Shown: positions 1-13,790, counted from the stretch's first letter. The stretch is DNA of 64,000 bases from Sphagnum magellanicum (GCA_021904315.1 CM038923.1:15010038-15074037); one strand, 5' to 3'. Translations and numbers: made by a program. Notes: generated from the letters alone by a model not told the origin.

Positions 1-1356
1 TCCAAGCGATTGCAGTTGTGCTTGGTTGTGACACCTTGTTTGCTGGATCAAACAAAGGTAATACACAAGTTGAGGCTATTGGGCTGCAGTTGTAATAGGA
101 ATTGAATTCTCCACTTGTACTTGGGATAAACACTGCCACCACATCCATGTCTGCATCATCAATATACCTGCAAACACAAGATCCATTACACAAGATCTGT
201 TGCACAAAGTATTCACGGCAGGAACTTCAAACAACAACACTGGACATAATTTTAACTTCAATTCTTCATTGCCCAATTCTTCAGTTTTGTCATGATACTC
301 TATAAGCTCATGTGTGCAATGACAAACTACAAAATCTTGGAAAATACTACTCACCTAGAAAGGACTAAATCAAAAACCTCCATGATGTTAAGAGCAGTTG
401 CAACATAGCCTTGACAAGCTTGCATTCGATCATCATTGCTTGCAAAAGACATGGCATCTTTGCCTTGTCCATAGTATGCCAGATACGCTCCCATTTTCCA
501 TGTGTTTGACAATAGAGTTGCTGGTGACAAGGTAAAGAGGCCTGTGTCCCAAGCAGCATATATAGCAGATTTCAAAATGGGATAAGAACCTGAGTCCAAC
601 ATAAAATAGCCTTCATAATCTTTTGTCTCAAACACAATGGGTGAATATTCTGGTTCCTCTGCCATTGGGAACCACCCACTTGCATTTAGGGTTTTGATGG
701 TGGCATTCATTCGTTGCTCAAATGCTGTTCGCTCACTGTTCAGAACTCGTTGCACATAAAATAGTTGTTTTACATTGGGTCGCAAAAAGAGCGTGGAGCT
801 TGTGAAGCTGATCCAAGTGGTTTCATTTAGTTGTGGCACACTTGCCACCAGACCTATGATCACAAATGAAGCATTTAAGTTGTTCTCCACTTCTGACCTC
901 AGTATCTGCCAAGAAAAACAATAACACCAGACAATCCAATTTTTTTCTTTTAGCTGCTATGTGTCACACCATCCCAAGTGCCTTGGTGATTTATGCCCTA
1001 GAAACATGTAGACATACACAATAATGAATTTTATGCTTTGTTTTGTAGATCTTTTAGCAGTAGATCTGGAGTCTGTAATAATTTCATTGTATCAGTAATG
1101 GGCGATGGATCAAGATGGTGTTCACCTCAACTCTGTTCTCACATTTGAGTTGCAATTCCTGCTGCCGTGAATTGAATGAGGTTTTCCAAAGTATAGCGCC
1201 AATAGCAATGGCAATGAACCAGCCCAATAACATACACACTATACGCACAGGTGCATACCGGAATGGATTCGCCTTCTGCTGCCAACATGCACAGTAGTTG
1301 GTACTCCTCATGAGTAATTTTCTTCTTGTATTGTCTGCTGCAACAGAATCCATCAT
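1..1356 (-). CDS. CHASE-domain sensor histidine kinase (cytokinin-receptor type), N-terminal exons, cut by window edge
   Basis: Three coding exons read leftward: 1356-1126, 905-355 and 167-1, joined by GT-AG introns (acceptors at 906 and 168, donors at 1125 and 354) with the frame kept across both. The protein starts with a basic, Cys-containing cytoplasmic stretch, then one membrane helix (around IVCMLLGWFIAIAIGAILW), then a CHASE sensor domain with FYVQRVLNSER, YSPIVFETKDY, GLFTLSPATLL and CQGYVATALN. Sites such as NETT, NATI and NASG suit N-glycosylation outside the cytosol or in the ER lumen. CHASE domains of this class bind cytokinins and drive a His-Asp phosphorelay; the kinase and receiver parts must lie beyond position 1. 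The Met at 1356 has an in-frame stop 31 bases upstream, but a good acceptor (CTTCTTCTTCAG) ends at 1360, so an upstream exon or 5'UTR intron is possible. Whether it binds cytokinin or is a sister CHASE kinase cannot be told from this part. Confidence 0.85.
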
Positions 1357-2130
1357 TTGCTGAAGAAGAAGATATGTACTGAAGAACTACTGAACCAGAG
1401 ATGCTCAATCAAGAGTTTTGCAAAGTTTGCAGTGTCCATGGACTTCCCTCCCACAATGAGCTGTAGCCTGAAGCAGTCCATAACCCTAACCCTGATGGAG
1501 AAGCTTATATTGAAATCAAGAGCTTCCTCAAAATCCCATTGTCATTGCCACATTCCTCGTGTTGACTAAGGCATTGAGCTGCCATCAAGAGTGCTTCCTA
1601 CTTTAATCATTACATCATGACCCATGCCTTCAGGCCTCCTGCCCATGCAACTTTTCACTCCCATGATATATATATAACCCCTCAAGAGTATAACTAGAGC
1701 TCCAGAGACACCAAACAATTCACCATCTCCATAACCCTCGCTCATTAGCAGCTTCAGTAAAGTAAAAGTCCTGATCTCCATCTCCACACCCACAAGAAAA
1801 ATCTACAAAACCCATTCCTAAATTTACAATGTACCAGCTGCTACGTGCAATATACATGTTCTGCAAACTCCTCCTGCTAGTCCTAGTCCTCCTCTTTCTG
1901 CTGCTTCTTCTTCTTCTTCTTCACCAGAAGGTCCACCTCTCCGGCTCTCAGCTACTTCCAAAATCCATGATGGGTTTTCACTTCCTTGCATCATGTCGAT
2001 ATCCCAGCAACTAGGTTCAATTTCCAAGATCCCAAAATCCAATTATACACCAAGTCTCTTTAAAACCCAATTCTTAGTGAGGAAATCATACATACCTGCA
2101 TCACAAGCTGAACCCATCACCGCCTATCAG
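1357..2130 (-). other. Upstream flank / possible 5' leader of the CHASE kinase gene
   Basis: No recognisable protein. The minus strand carries a purine tract (GAAGAAGAAG type, about 1,900-1,925) and a TATA-like run (TTATATATATAT, about 1,669-1,681). An open frame with an EEEEEE run (2042-1824, minus) comes from the GAA repeat and is not convincing as coding. The region is less AT-rich than what follows, as expected of a promoter or leader, but no start site can be fixed. Confidence 0.3.
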
Positions 2131-2855
2131 ATCCAAACTCCCCAGCTCATCCCCAGATCCTGATTCTCCTCCACCTCCACCTGGTGGTCTATCTTCTTAT
2201 TCTTGTTCTTCTTGTTCTTCTGCTTTTTTGTCCTGTTGGTTTGATCTTTGCTCAATTCATCAAGCAAGAACTTCTTCTTGGGTTTTCTGGGAGTATGTCC
2301 AATTTTTTTGAAGAATATTGAGTTTTGATTAAAATTTTCTTGGATAATCTTATCCATGTTAAGAGTAGGGTAAGGCCCTACGTCGGTGGTCAAGGGCCTT
2401 ACTAGAAGCAGGCCCATGCTTGTTGGCTCTTTTGCCTTGCATTGGGGGGGGTTGGGGGGCCTTCTTCTGGTAATGCCCTCAACCAAGGGCCTTACTGAAT
2501 GTAAAGTCCACCCATGTTTTCACATCAAAATAAAAAGCCTTGATTGTTTATTTGGCCTTGCCTACCAAGGCAAGGATATTGATTGTTATGTTTAGATTCA
2601 TTATAGAGTATATATAGTAGCTTAAGGGTTTTTGGCCCCCTTAGGTAATAAATAAATAATGGGTCTATTTTTATACGAGGATTTTTTGAAAGATCATATT
2701 TTGATTTGTGTTGAAACTTGAGATTAGTTATAGAGTTCTAATATCTTGAAGGATTTTTGGAAGATTATATTTTTGCATGGTGAAATATTTGCGATTTCTT
2801 AATTCTTCTTTTGCATTAAGATACTTTTTAATGTAAATGGCAAGGACCCAATGTG
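2130..2855. other. No gene seen; GGCCTTAC-type inverted motifs
   Basis: AT-rich sequence with several copies of AAGGGCCTTAC or AAGGCCCTAC in both orientations between about 2,365 and 2,500, and a poly-G run near 2,444. The lysine-rich minus-strand open frame at 2486-2127 is probably a composition artefact. Confidence 0.4.
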
Positions 2856-2880
2856 AACCCTAAACCCTAAACCCTAAACC
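2856..2880. repeat. Interstitial telomere-type repeat (CCCTAAA)3
   Basis: Three perfect head-to-tail copies of CCCTAAA, the standard plant telomere unit, lie in AT-rich DNA well inside the chromosome arm sequence. The tract is too short to be a fused telomere. It may be a leftover of telomerase-mediated break repair or part of the TTTAGGG-bearing satellite family seen at 39-42 kb. Confidence 0.85.
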
Positions 2881-4780
2881 TTGTTAAAAGTCTTTTAGGA
2901 GGGAATAAAGATATGTGTAAAGTGACCCTGTTTTTCATCCCTTCTTTCATAACTCAACCCCTTTTTCAACCTCTAAACCTTTTGTCCGCAACGTAATGAA
3001 ATTTTATTAAATATGAATATAAAATATTGAAACTCAGGAATTAAATAAATGCAGGAGGTTAAAAATTATTTATAACTACAATACACAACAAATAACAACA
3101 ATGATTGGTTCAACACAATCAAGGGAAAAAAAAAGACAACATGAAATTTGAATTTAATCAAATTTGGTGCTAATCTAAATTTCAGTCCCCATTTAAGCCC
3201 AATGGTTTTTTCTTTCATTATTTCTTTAAAATCTAGACATTATTTTTTTGAAATTTAGGGGTGTTAATCACCTAAACATTCATCCATCTATGAATGTTTA
3301 ATTCATGAATTTGTCTCGTGCTTTAATAATTTTCCTAATCTTTGTCTAATCTGCTTCATGTGAATGAATGAGGAGTTTAGAACTTAGTCTTGGGATTTGG
3401 ATTTGGGTGGGTGCTTTTTGAAGAAATACTTGAAGGTTACAATGAACTTGAATTACTATGCATGTGCATTGCATGATATTTTGAATGCAAATAGTTATGA
3501 TTATTGTTTAATGGTCGACTTATTAGTTAGTAAAATAACAACAGATTTTCAATTAGCATTTAATATATGTTATTAGTTAGTGCTTAGGTGTTTTAGTTTT
3601 TTTTTGTTTTACTAGTTAATCACATACTTGTTCAAGCACTCTTGAACAATATGCTTACATTGTTGATATTGTCAAATTGTTTATTGCATACATTTTATGA
3701 TAGTTTATGGAATTTCACTTTTTTTTTCTTCTTTTTATTTTTGAGTGTTATTTTGACTTTGGACATTGGTTTTCTTTGGATGTTTTTTTTTTTCTTTTTT
3801 GGATTCTTTTTTAAATTAAATTTGACTCCATTTTTAATAATACATATCCTTTTTTTAAGTTATAAAATTTTATTTTTCTTGAGATGTGGTTGGAAGTTTT
3901 TGCTCCTCATATGAAAGGATCAATCTTTCTTTCTATTTTTTAATTTTTAAATGTTGTGTTTTTTAATGTAAAATTTTTTAAAGGTAAAATTCAAATTTAA
4001 AAAATCCCCAAACCAAGTTTAAATTTTGTGAAAATAAAATTGGAAACATAAAAATAAATTGAAGAACATGCCCAAAATTCAACATTTCTTTTGTTGTTAT
4101 TATTATCACAACTTGCCAAATCAAATTTTAGTCTTCTTTTGTTGTCAAGTTCTTCTTGCATGCTCTGTCCTTTTATTGTTGAATTAAGGTTTAAGGTTTC
4201 AAATTGTTGTGTTTAGGGTTTAAGGTTTAAACCCAACAAATTTGTTCCAACATGGTATTATCATCATCAATTGTTGATTTAGGAACAATAGTAAAAGAAG
4301 ATGTAGCAAAGATTGTGTAAGATTGCAAGTGTCCTTTGTGAAGGAGAAGGAACAAGTTATTTTAAGTAATTTTTTTTTTCATATTTGTAATGTGGCACAA
4401 GTGGTTATTTACAAGTAATTTAAGAATGTCAATTTGACACCTTGCATTTATTTTTTGGGTGATCAAGTGGCTATGCTTGTTTAGACAAGCTAGAAAATCA
4501 AATGCAAAATAGGAAAATAATAAGTAACCATATGTTATCTAAGGTATAGAGACAAGCAATTAAATAAAACCCAAGGCAAAAAAATTGTTATTATGTGAAA
4601 CCCTATGTAAGCAAATGGTTATTGAATGAAATTTCATGTAGGTAAGTTGGCAAACACTTAATTTCAATGGTGAAGAAATGGCAACAAGGTGCAAAAATTA
4701 GTAGACACTATAGTATATTGCAAAAATCTCCTAAGGAATTGAACCCCAGTCTTAAAGACCATGCCCACTATAGTAGGAGA
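2881..4780. other. Gene-free AT-rich stretch
   Basis: Long T-rich and A-rich runs (for example 3,718-3,860) give spurious Phe-rich open frames. No conserved protein, RNA gene or element end was recognised. Confidence 0.5.
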
Positions 4781-4789
4781 TTGCCTATA

Positions 4790-6412
4790 AAATCAAACCA
4801 ATGGCATTCGTAAGGTCTTGAATTGGGAATCATTGTTCAAGTTTTTGAATGAGGCCAATAGCTACAACATTGTAATGTTGTTTCATGGCTTCCATTACAT
4901 TCAACCAATCAAGTCTAAAAACATAATTTAAACAACCAATTAACACATTTTTTTATGAACCATGTATGTGCAAGAAAAAAATTGAAACCCCACATACTCC
5001 ACACCAAAATTAAATTCAAAAATCCAAACCATATGTAAGGGATCATATGAATGATGCACAATTTGAAGGAATGTTTGAAAAACTCCATTAACATGCCCAT
5101 AACTTGTAACTAGATGAATGTATACAATATGTACAAATCTCCCTCACGAGCCTTAACTACATCAACAAAATTACAAATGAATACATCTAAGCTTGTGCAA
5201 ACTTTGACAAAGATTACATACATTTAGTCAAGGGTAGAATACAACTCAAACCCAAAACCATTTCCACGTCATAGAAAAGCTATAGGTTTCATTTTATTAT
5301 TTTGTTCAATGCATGCTCATCAAACATGTGGATGACTAGGGACTCGTATTTTGCAAATATGTGTTTGCTAGGAGACAACATCAAAATCCAATGCATTTTC
5401 ATGTTGCATAAAATTTATAATGCCTTCTTCTCCAAAAATTCAGTCAATTTGGTTTTTGCCGAAGACCATTTAGGACTTTGTGCATAATAGTTGTAAATAG
5501 ATTTGAAGAATGCCTCAATTATTACAAGTAAGGATAATCAAAACAACATCTACACAATTAAATTGTTTCCATGTGTGGCATAGTGCAAACCTAATAGGAA
5601 TGGTACATTTTTTTTCCAATTACACTTTAACCCCTAGTTGTCAAACCCTTAAATGTCATCACACTATCTATTCCAAAACATACAAGTTTCAAAGCCAAGT
5701 CATACTTTGACAAACCACCATACAAAAGCAAAGATTGCACAATTACTTTTGTCAAATTGTCAACATGGGAACCTTCAACAACTTGTTACAATGTCAAAAG
5801 AATGGGGAGTCATTTCCACCCTTTTATAATGTACACATGGATAGAAATGAACACAATTGATTTTTGATGGTGTTTGCTTCATCATAAAATATAAAAATAA
5901 ATTAGACTTTATGCATTGCTAAACAAATGGCCCGGAACATAGCTTCAACCATGCTCCAACTAGTTGTGTTGATCGAATGTTTTTGAAGGTTGTTTAGCAT
6001 TTTCAAAAAATTGAACAGTTTTTTACAACCTTTGAAATGTATCATAAGCCATCATTGCCTCAATAGATGAAAAATCATGACAAACTATTATTTTAAAAAA
6101 TCATTTTGTAACATCGTCATTCATAACTTGTTGAACCACAAAAACTCACATGTGAAAAGTAGCATACTACCACTCATTCTTGGCATGTTGGCTAATGTTG
6201 CTTATGTAGTATTGACCAACAACCACCCATGAATGTGCAAATGTTATTTTACAACAACTTGCATATTTTTGCAATCCATCAAACTTAGGAACCAATGCCT
6301 TTTCTTTCTTTCCAACCTCACTGTGAATCCTACATCTACATCTTACTTGGGTCATCTTCTTTTCAAAATCAATAACTACTTCAACCCATGGACGCCTTAA
6401 TAGCCCAAACAT
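4790..6412 (-). pseudogene. Decayed hAT-like transposase (copy 1)
   Basis: Read leftward from a Met at 6412 across several stops and frameshifts. The N-terminal part has a BED-like finger region (VRCRCRIHSEVGKKEKALVP, then KFDGLQKYA). The next parts read EMLNNLQKHS.NTTSWSMVEAM, then FYDEANTIKNQ (codons 5883-5878 for the Asp-Glu, expected around the first catalytic acid), then PFLLGLHYATHGNNLIV (about 5,600-5,550), matching the spaced Gly-His-Cys/Tyr-His-Arg/Asn-Asn-Leu block of plant hAT transposases. Homology is judged by pattern memory, not by a search. Many stops show it is long dead. Terminal inverted repeats and 8-bp target duplications were not found by eye. Confidence 0.65.
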
Positions 6413-8084
6413 CTTAAAACACCTTATTGCATTTTCATATTTTCTTTTGATTTTTTTAGTAGGAAGAATCTAAAAGAAACCAACAATTGGAATTGAATTA
6501 GTTGCAACAATGCCAAAAGATAAAGCTCTTGGAACTCCTTTTGAAAAATGGAATGGACACTTACTTTTGCACACAATGTCAAACACTTGTAACAATTGTT
6601 CACACAAAAGCATGTTCACGAATTTTGTTGGAGGTGAAGGTGTAAGCAAACCATCACTTAAAACATCATTTAGGGAACAAACAACATCCGAAGGATTAAA
6701 AAATAAAATAAAATTCAATACTTGAAATTTAGTGGGGGTTTGAGCAGTGGCATTGTCCACAATGTCACAAACAAAAGTTAATACACAAAATCCTTGATGT
6801 AACAATGCTTTTAAACCCATAACAAACCATAGTCACAAACACACCAAAGTTTGTGTAAACAATACATTACAACACCTATAGGCAATGAAACTTGTATGTA
6901 GTTGAAAAAAATTTAAAAGCACATAATAAAGTGCAACACAAAACTATAGCAAACCAAATGCATTAGAAAACAAAAGTATTACAGAATGTGAAAGTGTTAT
7001 AACAAAACACAAAAGTGCATTAGAACACAAGAGTATGAGTACATACACCAAAATGCAATAATGCATGTCACAATGGTTCAAAGACACAATCACAAACTTT
7101 ATATGCAATGATCATTTCAAGAAGGATGGGATTCTCATATTTCAAGGTTGTTGAACATTATATCAATTGCACACAAGCATAATTTGTAACAAGCTTAAAG
7201 GCAACAAGCTTGAAAGCAGTGACAATTGTTTGTTCAAAAAAATTTCATTGGTGGTTGTTTGTTGGAACTCTTGAAGCAAAATGTTTATCACTTAAACAAC
7301 CTCTTTGCAAGTCTAAAGGTCCACTAAAGATGAAGGTGGCAACAACAACAAATATGAAAGAGAAAGTGGTGACAACATCCATTCACAAAATGGTAGTATT
7401 GGTAAGCAAAAGCTTTCAAATGGATGTAGTTGCCAAAACAAATTGATGTAAATCGACCAATGTCATGATTAGACTTTGGCATCCAATGGCCAAAGTGTTT
7501 CACAAAGTCAATTACTATGGATTGAACCTTCATCAACAAAGTAGCTCCTAGCACATCACAAGTTATCAATTGTCGTTGATTTCAGCCCAATTTAATGGTT
7601 TGAAATAAACCTAGGTGGTTAATAAAAGTTCGACCTTGCTTTTAGGGGATAGCCCATCACTAAGACCTTAATCCATGGTGAACCCATTTCATGAACCCAA
7701 GAACAAAAATGATAGTGTTCCTACTTTTATTTCTATTGCATGTGGTATGTTTCGTGACGTTGATCGTTTTTTAGGCTATATTTTCATCCGGTTGGCATTG
7801 TTGGGCATGTCGGACCCATTCTTCAATCCCCTTAATTGGTTTAAAATAATGTTGTTGTGGAATGTGAGAACATGTGCCATAATAGTCTTGTTCATTCATA
7901 ATGGATTATTATTATATCCCTATCAAGGAAAGACTTATGCATCATTCGTAAGTTCCCATCATTGTTTGCAACCATATTTCATTCACGGATCTAATTTTCA
8001 TCTTCTATCATCATTTTCCTATCATTGCCAAGGATAATTTGGAGATGCCCATTTGTGGGTGTCATTCTGAATGTTCTTTAGATT
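6413..8084. other. No recognised gene; two unassigned open frames
   Basis: A 116-codon open frame on the minus strand (6820-6470) lies just upstream of the hAT relic and might be more of that element, but no motif was recognised. A 120-codon open frame on the plus strand (7675-8037) is equally unassigned. The rest is AT-rich. Confidence 0.35.
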
Positions 8085-8365
8085 TGTGAAAACAAAATCC
8101 ATCTTCCCAATTCCCATTTTCAACTTCACTACAAGTAAGTAAGGCCAAAAATAAAAATAAAAATGGAAATCAACAACATACAAAAACCATCTTCCCAATT
8201 CTCATTTTCAATTTCATTGTAAGTAATAAGTAAAGTCATAGAAAGAAAAAGAAAAAGATGGAAATCAACAACACACAAAACCCATCTTACCAATTTTCAC
8301 TTTCCACTTCATTACAAGTAAGGTCAGAAAGAAAAAAAAAGAAATATGGAAATCAGTAGCATTAA
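8085..8365. repeat. About 90-bp tandem repeat, three diverged copies
   Basis: CCATCTTCCCAATTC-like starts occur at about 8,099, 8,187 and 8,282. Each is followed by CATTTTCAAYTTCA, a CAAGTAAG-like segment, an A-rich run and ATGGAAATCA. Copies differ by substitutions and A-run length. Confidence 0.75.
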
Positions 8366-10800
8366 CATTGTTTCACATCTATTAACACTCTTAACCGTTT
8401 TTTTTGGATTTCAAATTATTCACATGTGGACCAAATCTCTATGGAATCAAAGCACCATGCAACATGCAAATATCCAACAAATAACTATTGACAACAAATG
8501 GCCTCTTGTGATGTTTCTAAAGGGCACCACAACTAATGGACATGCCATCGTTTCCTTCAAGATAGGAGCATTGTCACCAAGTCCTCATGTTCATTCCATG
8601 ATTGTGTGATACCTTCACAAGCATTTCAACCCTTGTTGGGCAAATTAGGGAGGCCTTTTGGTTGTCATGTTTCATCTCATGACACAATTGGTGTACTACG
8701 TGGAGGTGAAAGTAGTATTTTTTCTTTCCTTCTTCATTCCTAATAACCACATTCAAGCTTAGTGGAAAACCAAATTCAACATAAGAGAAGGACATGAAGG
8801 GGTTCTCAAGATGTCAATCCATGCACTACATTGCATTGACGCATCCTTGATTGAGTTTTTTTGAATCAAAATGCAATCCAAAAAAATCAATTTTTTTCAT
8901 TGAATTTTTTTTTGGACAATTGTTAGGGTTTAGATGTGGCTAGCCAACCATAAACAAATTCTCATATTTTTCCTAGAGAATTTGTGGAAATCTTTCTTCA
9001 AATATGAAGTTTTTGGTCGATTGAATTTAGAATAAAAGGTTTCATTTATAAATGGAGTATTTTTTAATGGTTGTGCTAACATCGAAGGGGCCTAATTAAA
9101 TATCTATATGAATATGCAAAGAAAGTTCGACAAATGATGGTTAATTGCTTGGGAGTTAGTTGCACAGATCATAAATTTGTGGATTTGAAACCAACATTGG
9201 CTACATGTAAATTCCAATAACTAGCAAGTCAATCTTTGGTCGAATTTACCCACATGGAAAAGCTTTTCCATCTAGACTTTGCAAATAGACAAGACTACTT
9301 GGCAAAGTTTAGTGACATGGACCTTCATTACATATATCAAACTAAAAGTTAATACCTTAGGTAATAGAAAATGTGCTACCCCCCTAGGCATGTTTTTCAC
9401 CCTAGTAAGTCTATAGGTTGAGGCCTAGTAGGATAGGCCACAAAGGTACATTAATTGCTTGCAGAAAGTACCTCCTAAACGAAAAGATTTACATTTTTTA
9501 CATATGGTCTTCATGTTGACTATGTTTGAAAATGGTGGTTTCTTCCATTTATGATCTCCCATAAGTAATTCAGTTCAAAAGTGTGTCAATTCTTGTAGAA
9601 AAAAACTTCAATCCATCATGTTTTTTTTATATCACTTTTAATAATGTCACCTAAGTGAAGAAAATTTCTTACTTGTTGACAATGGAATGGTTGTAGCAAT
9701 GTAACAATAGAACATATTTTCCATTTGTCTAAAAAAAATGGACATGGTCAAATCAACTTTCAAAAGGTTTGTCCCAAGCCTTCAACCAAAAACAACATTA
9801 TATAGTTGTAATCATATTTTGTCATAATTCAAGACATATAAGTTGAACCTTGTCATTTTTTAATTGTTTTCAAGAACTTATGTCAAAGATGTTTTTTACA
9901 TAACATGTGTTGGGCGAATTGCAATGTGTCAAAGTCTATAATAATTATATCGGTGATATTTTAGGGTTTACAATTCACATATGGAACACAACCACGTGTA
10001 TTGCTACTATTTGGAAGTTCCATCATTGGTATTCCATGCCCTTGTACATTTAATTTCCACATCTCCATGTGTATTATGATATGTAGCCATTGTTTGGATT
10101 TTGTGATCAAATGTATATATATATAATTTTGTAATTATGGTAAGATGTCATCATTATTCACAAATAAAATTGTGTGTACCCAACATTAACCTAGATTTTG
10201 CACATTTTCTAAGGTTATAAAACACATGTATCATTAAGGAGTTTGATAATTTTGCATTCAATTGGACATGCATCATTGGTATTACCATGTTCATATACAC
10301 CCACATATTAAACTTTGAACTACATCAATTGATAATTTAGCTATGACATAAAAATTGGAAGGTTTTAATTTATGAAAATAATATTAATTTAGAAGGTCAC
10401 AATTTTTTTTATTTAATATAATTCATGCGTGTTCTTATGTTTTGATTCTAATGGTACATGTATCATAATATACCGTGGTACACCCAAAAGGTGTTCATGT
10501 TCAAGATGCAACCACTTTTGTTTTGATGTCCAAAACTTGCCCAGGTTTTGGAAATGTAATGAATGTCATGGCTAGTTAGATACCATGGGCCAATGTGGGA
10601 TAATATATTGAAAGAATAAAAAACAACAAGGATGCACCATGCCAATTCACATGGTAGCACTATGACCAACTACAAGACTTGAAAGGCCAACAATTGATAA
10701 TCACATTGGTCATCATTAATAAGTAATCACATGGAAATAAATGCACTTGAAGTGGGGATCTATGTGGGTACAATGTATTGAAATCGATAACATTGTGTTT
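8366..10800. other. Gene-free AT-rich stretch
   Basis: Short open frames on both strands have no recognisable motif. No repeats longer than simple A/T runs were noted. Confidence 0.45.
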
Positions 10801-10813
10801 TGTATGCATGTAG

Positions 10814-13790
10814 GTGTCATTGCAACTTTGGACCAAAGGATTACCATGGTGTTTTAAGACATCCCCAAAAAAAAAACAAGGTTACATGACCAAGTTTTAT
10901 GTGAAGCACTTGTACAAGTATTTGGATGTTGCAAAAATTGTTTGGTATCATCAAGAGCACACTCATGAAGTTGGTAGTCCAACCCATGGAGCATTTGACC
11001 TTGAATCTCAATTGTTGAAATCTTGATATAGAAATCCCGTTTTGATAAAGTCGAAGCCTTGGATTCAAGAGCAATTGGACAATGGCTTTACCACTGGGCA
11101 ACTATACAAGGAACATAAGAAAATATGGTACCATGCATGACTTATTGGAAAAAAAACTTGTGGAGATGATTTTTTGACTCAATAAACCATCCAATACTAT
11201 GAGAATAAGATGAAGAAGGGGAGTTGGAAGCACCACATTAATGATCATATGGATATGTGTATGTGGGCTTTGGAACATCTAGAATATGTTTTTTCTTACA
11301 AAAGGAAGACAAAATGAAGGACTAGTATTCACAATCGACATACAAACACCATTGCAAATTGCACGGTTGTTGGAGTTTGGGCATAATGGAGCACTTTCCA
11401 TGGATGCAAAATCCTCCAAAATCCCCAAAATAATTTGGGTTGTAGATTATTACATAATTCAAAATATAATACATGACGTATAATCATGCATTGACATTCC
11501 AAGGCTAACATTGGACATATTGCAATATGTGTGTCATGTATATTTGAATTCCATACCCTTATCCTTGTGATATAAGTAATGAATTATTTAACATGGGTAT
11601 TGCAATATGAATGCTACATATGGACCCTAGTAAGTGTAATATACTTGTATTGCAATATGGTTCGTTTAACTTAACTTTAATTTTAGGGCCAACATTTTAC
11701 ATATTGCAATACATATGTCATATGTTAATAAATTTCATAAAACTATCCATGTCACATACATATTAATTACAATAAATTGAACATAGGTATTGCAATATGG
11801 GGCTTTTAGCTTGTTGAAGATATTTTCAAGTCCAACATCTTAATTATTACAATATCCATGTCATATATACTTAAATTTCATAACATTATCCATGTAACAT
11901 ACATATAATTACTTAGAATAAATTGAACATAGGTATTGCAATATGGGGTTCTTAGCTTATTGTCAAGTCCAACATCTGAGTTATTACAATACCCATGTCA
12001 TATATATTTAAATTTCATAACATTATCCATGTAACATACATATTAATTATAATAAGTGTCACATAGGTATTGCAATTTGGGGCTTTTTGTTTGTTAAAGT
12101 TATTTTTAAGTTTAACATCCTAGTTATTGCAATATGTCATATGTACTTAAATTTCATGACACTATCCATGCAACATACATATTAATTATAATAAGTGTCA
12201 CATAGGTATTGCAATATGGGGTTGTTTGTTTTTTCAAGATTTAAATATCAACATTAGTGTCGAAGGTGGATCTTATTGAAACCAAATTTTAATCAAAATT
12301 TTATTAAAACTAAATTTCTTTACCAAAACTCATTTATCGAAATTTTTTCTATTGAAAACCTTGTGACTGAAACCGATTTTGATTACTAGTTTAAACTAAG
12401 TTATATTTAAAACCAAAATTTTGGGGATTAGGTTAACTACCCGTTCCACCATTTTTTATTTTCTTTCTTAGAAGTGCTTAAAGCTTTGTAACTTTGAAGA
12501 TTATATAAGGGGAATTTTTTTTAAGTTAATTATTTTTTTCTTGCCATACTTTGTACGTAGAATTTTATGTGTTGTTTTTTCTTTTGTATGTTGTGAATAT
12601 TCTATCTTTTTGTATGCAAGCTACTATTCCTTATATTTTCTTCAAATTTGTTTTTATAGAAAGTTTATGAGGTTTTCTTATTAAGATTTGGTAGTTCTTA
12701 TTGTGTTGAAGCTTTGTGTTTACTTAAGGAGAGTAAGAAGATTTTATCTTCTATTCCCTTATTTTATTCCTTTCAAAACCTAGTAGTTCACCAAATGGCC
12801 TTAACAATCATGGATTTTGTAATACCATATTTCATGTGCATTTATATTTCATGATCAAATTGTATATAACTTTAGTATGTTCACAAAATGTATATTAATC
12901 ATACATATTACATAGACTTGTGTACATCGAACCAAAAGGTTTTATATATTGTGATGTAGAAATGTGGATGGTTGGAGTGCATCAAGTTCCTCATGCAAGT
13001 CAAAATACCCAAGCAAACATTGAAGCATACCATGGTGCAATCAAACAATGGTTGAAACATGACACAAGAGGAATAAAGGCCCAAAAAGTTAATAGGTTGG
13101 TTTGGAGGTTGACCAACCTAGTGTCAACACACTATCTCCATGTTCAAAAGGCAAAGCGAGAAGGCATTATAAAAACCCACAACATCAAAAAGATTGTGGA
13201 AAATGGCATATTGTGAACCTGCACCATCACCAACAAACATTTGACTTCTCCAACAAATATTGAAGAACCATGGCATGTTATGTCACAAAATACCATTACT
13301 CAAGGTGGTATGTGGTTCCTAAGCCTTACATTATGTATGGTCATTGCTCTTGCGAGTGGGCAATTTCAAGCAATTTGTGTAAACACCAAATTGTAATCAT
13401 TTTGCTCACAACCAACATTTTAGAATCCATTATTTTGGAGTTTATGGGACATATTTTGGTTCACATAGGGGAGGTTTGAATGTATATTTATAAGACCTTT
13501 TATGGATAATTTGATATTGGCCCCCAATGATGATGATAATGACGACAAGGATGGCAAGGACGTACAATTGCATGTTGATGTGGGCAAACACTTTCAATTT
13601 CTTGATGAAAACATACCAAGTGGGGATGACCCTTTGAATGTTGAAGTGCCCATGAACAAGTCCATGACAAATCACTCAACGATGTTAAAGCAATTGCGGA
13701 AGAATGCCAATTGCATGGGTGGACAAATGTTTTGTCACCACATAACCACTATATTTCACTATGTAGACATCAATGCATTATGATTGGCTA
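10814..13790 (+). pseudogene. Decayed MULE-type transposase with SWIM zinc finger, interrupted by a satellite array
   Basis: The N-terminal piece (10,814-11,290) reads KIVWYHQEHTHEVGSPTHG, then a linker with WIQEQLDNGF and SWKHHINDH. The catalytic-core start (11,286-11,480) has FTIDIQTPLQIARLLEFGHN followed by GALSMDA, where the Asp codon at 11,403-11,405 fits the first catalytic acid of the MULE DDE core. The C-terminal half resumes at 12,920 with HQVPHASQNTQANIEAYHGA, then a SWIM finger (Cys codons 13,345, 13,351 and 13,378; His 13,384; CxC...CxH), then an acidic tail (NDDDNDDKDGKD, from about 13,527). Around 200 residues of the core expected between the halves are missing, replaced by about 1.4 kb containing 140-bp repeats. 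Stops and frameshifts occur throughout. Domesticated FAR1/FRS-type genes share this layout, but the decay argues for a dead transposon. Confidence 0.7.
11590..12235. repeat. About 140-bp tandem array with GGTATTGCAATATGGGG core
   Basis: GGTATTGCAATATGG-like cores start at about 11,786, 11,932, 12,066 and 12,205 (spacings 146, 134, 139), with weaker copies near 11,599 and 11,646. Between cores lie CATATCCATGTCATAT-like and TTTCATAACATTATCCATG segments. The array sits inside the broken MULE relic. Confidence 0.8.

Noticed and set aside
1824..2042. Acidic minus-strand open frame upstream of the CHASE kinase
   Set aside because: EEEEEE derives from a GAA repeat; no splice link to the kinase could be shown.
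3642..3914. 90-codon Phe-rich open frame
   Set aside because: Produced by T-runs; no Met context, motif or homologous block.
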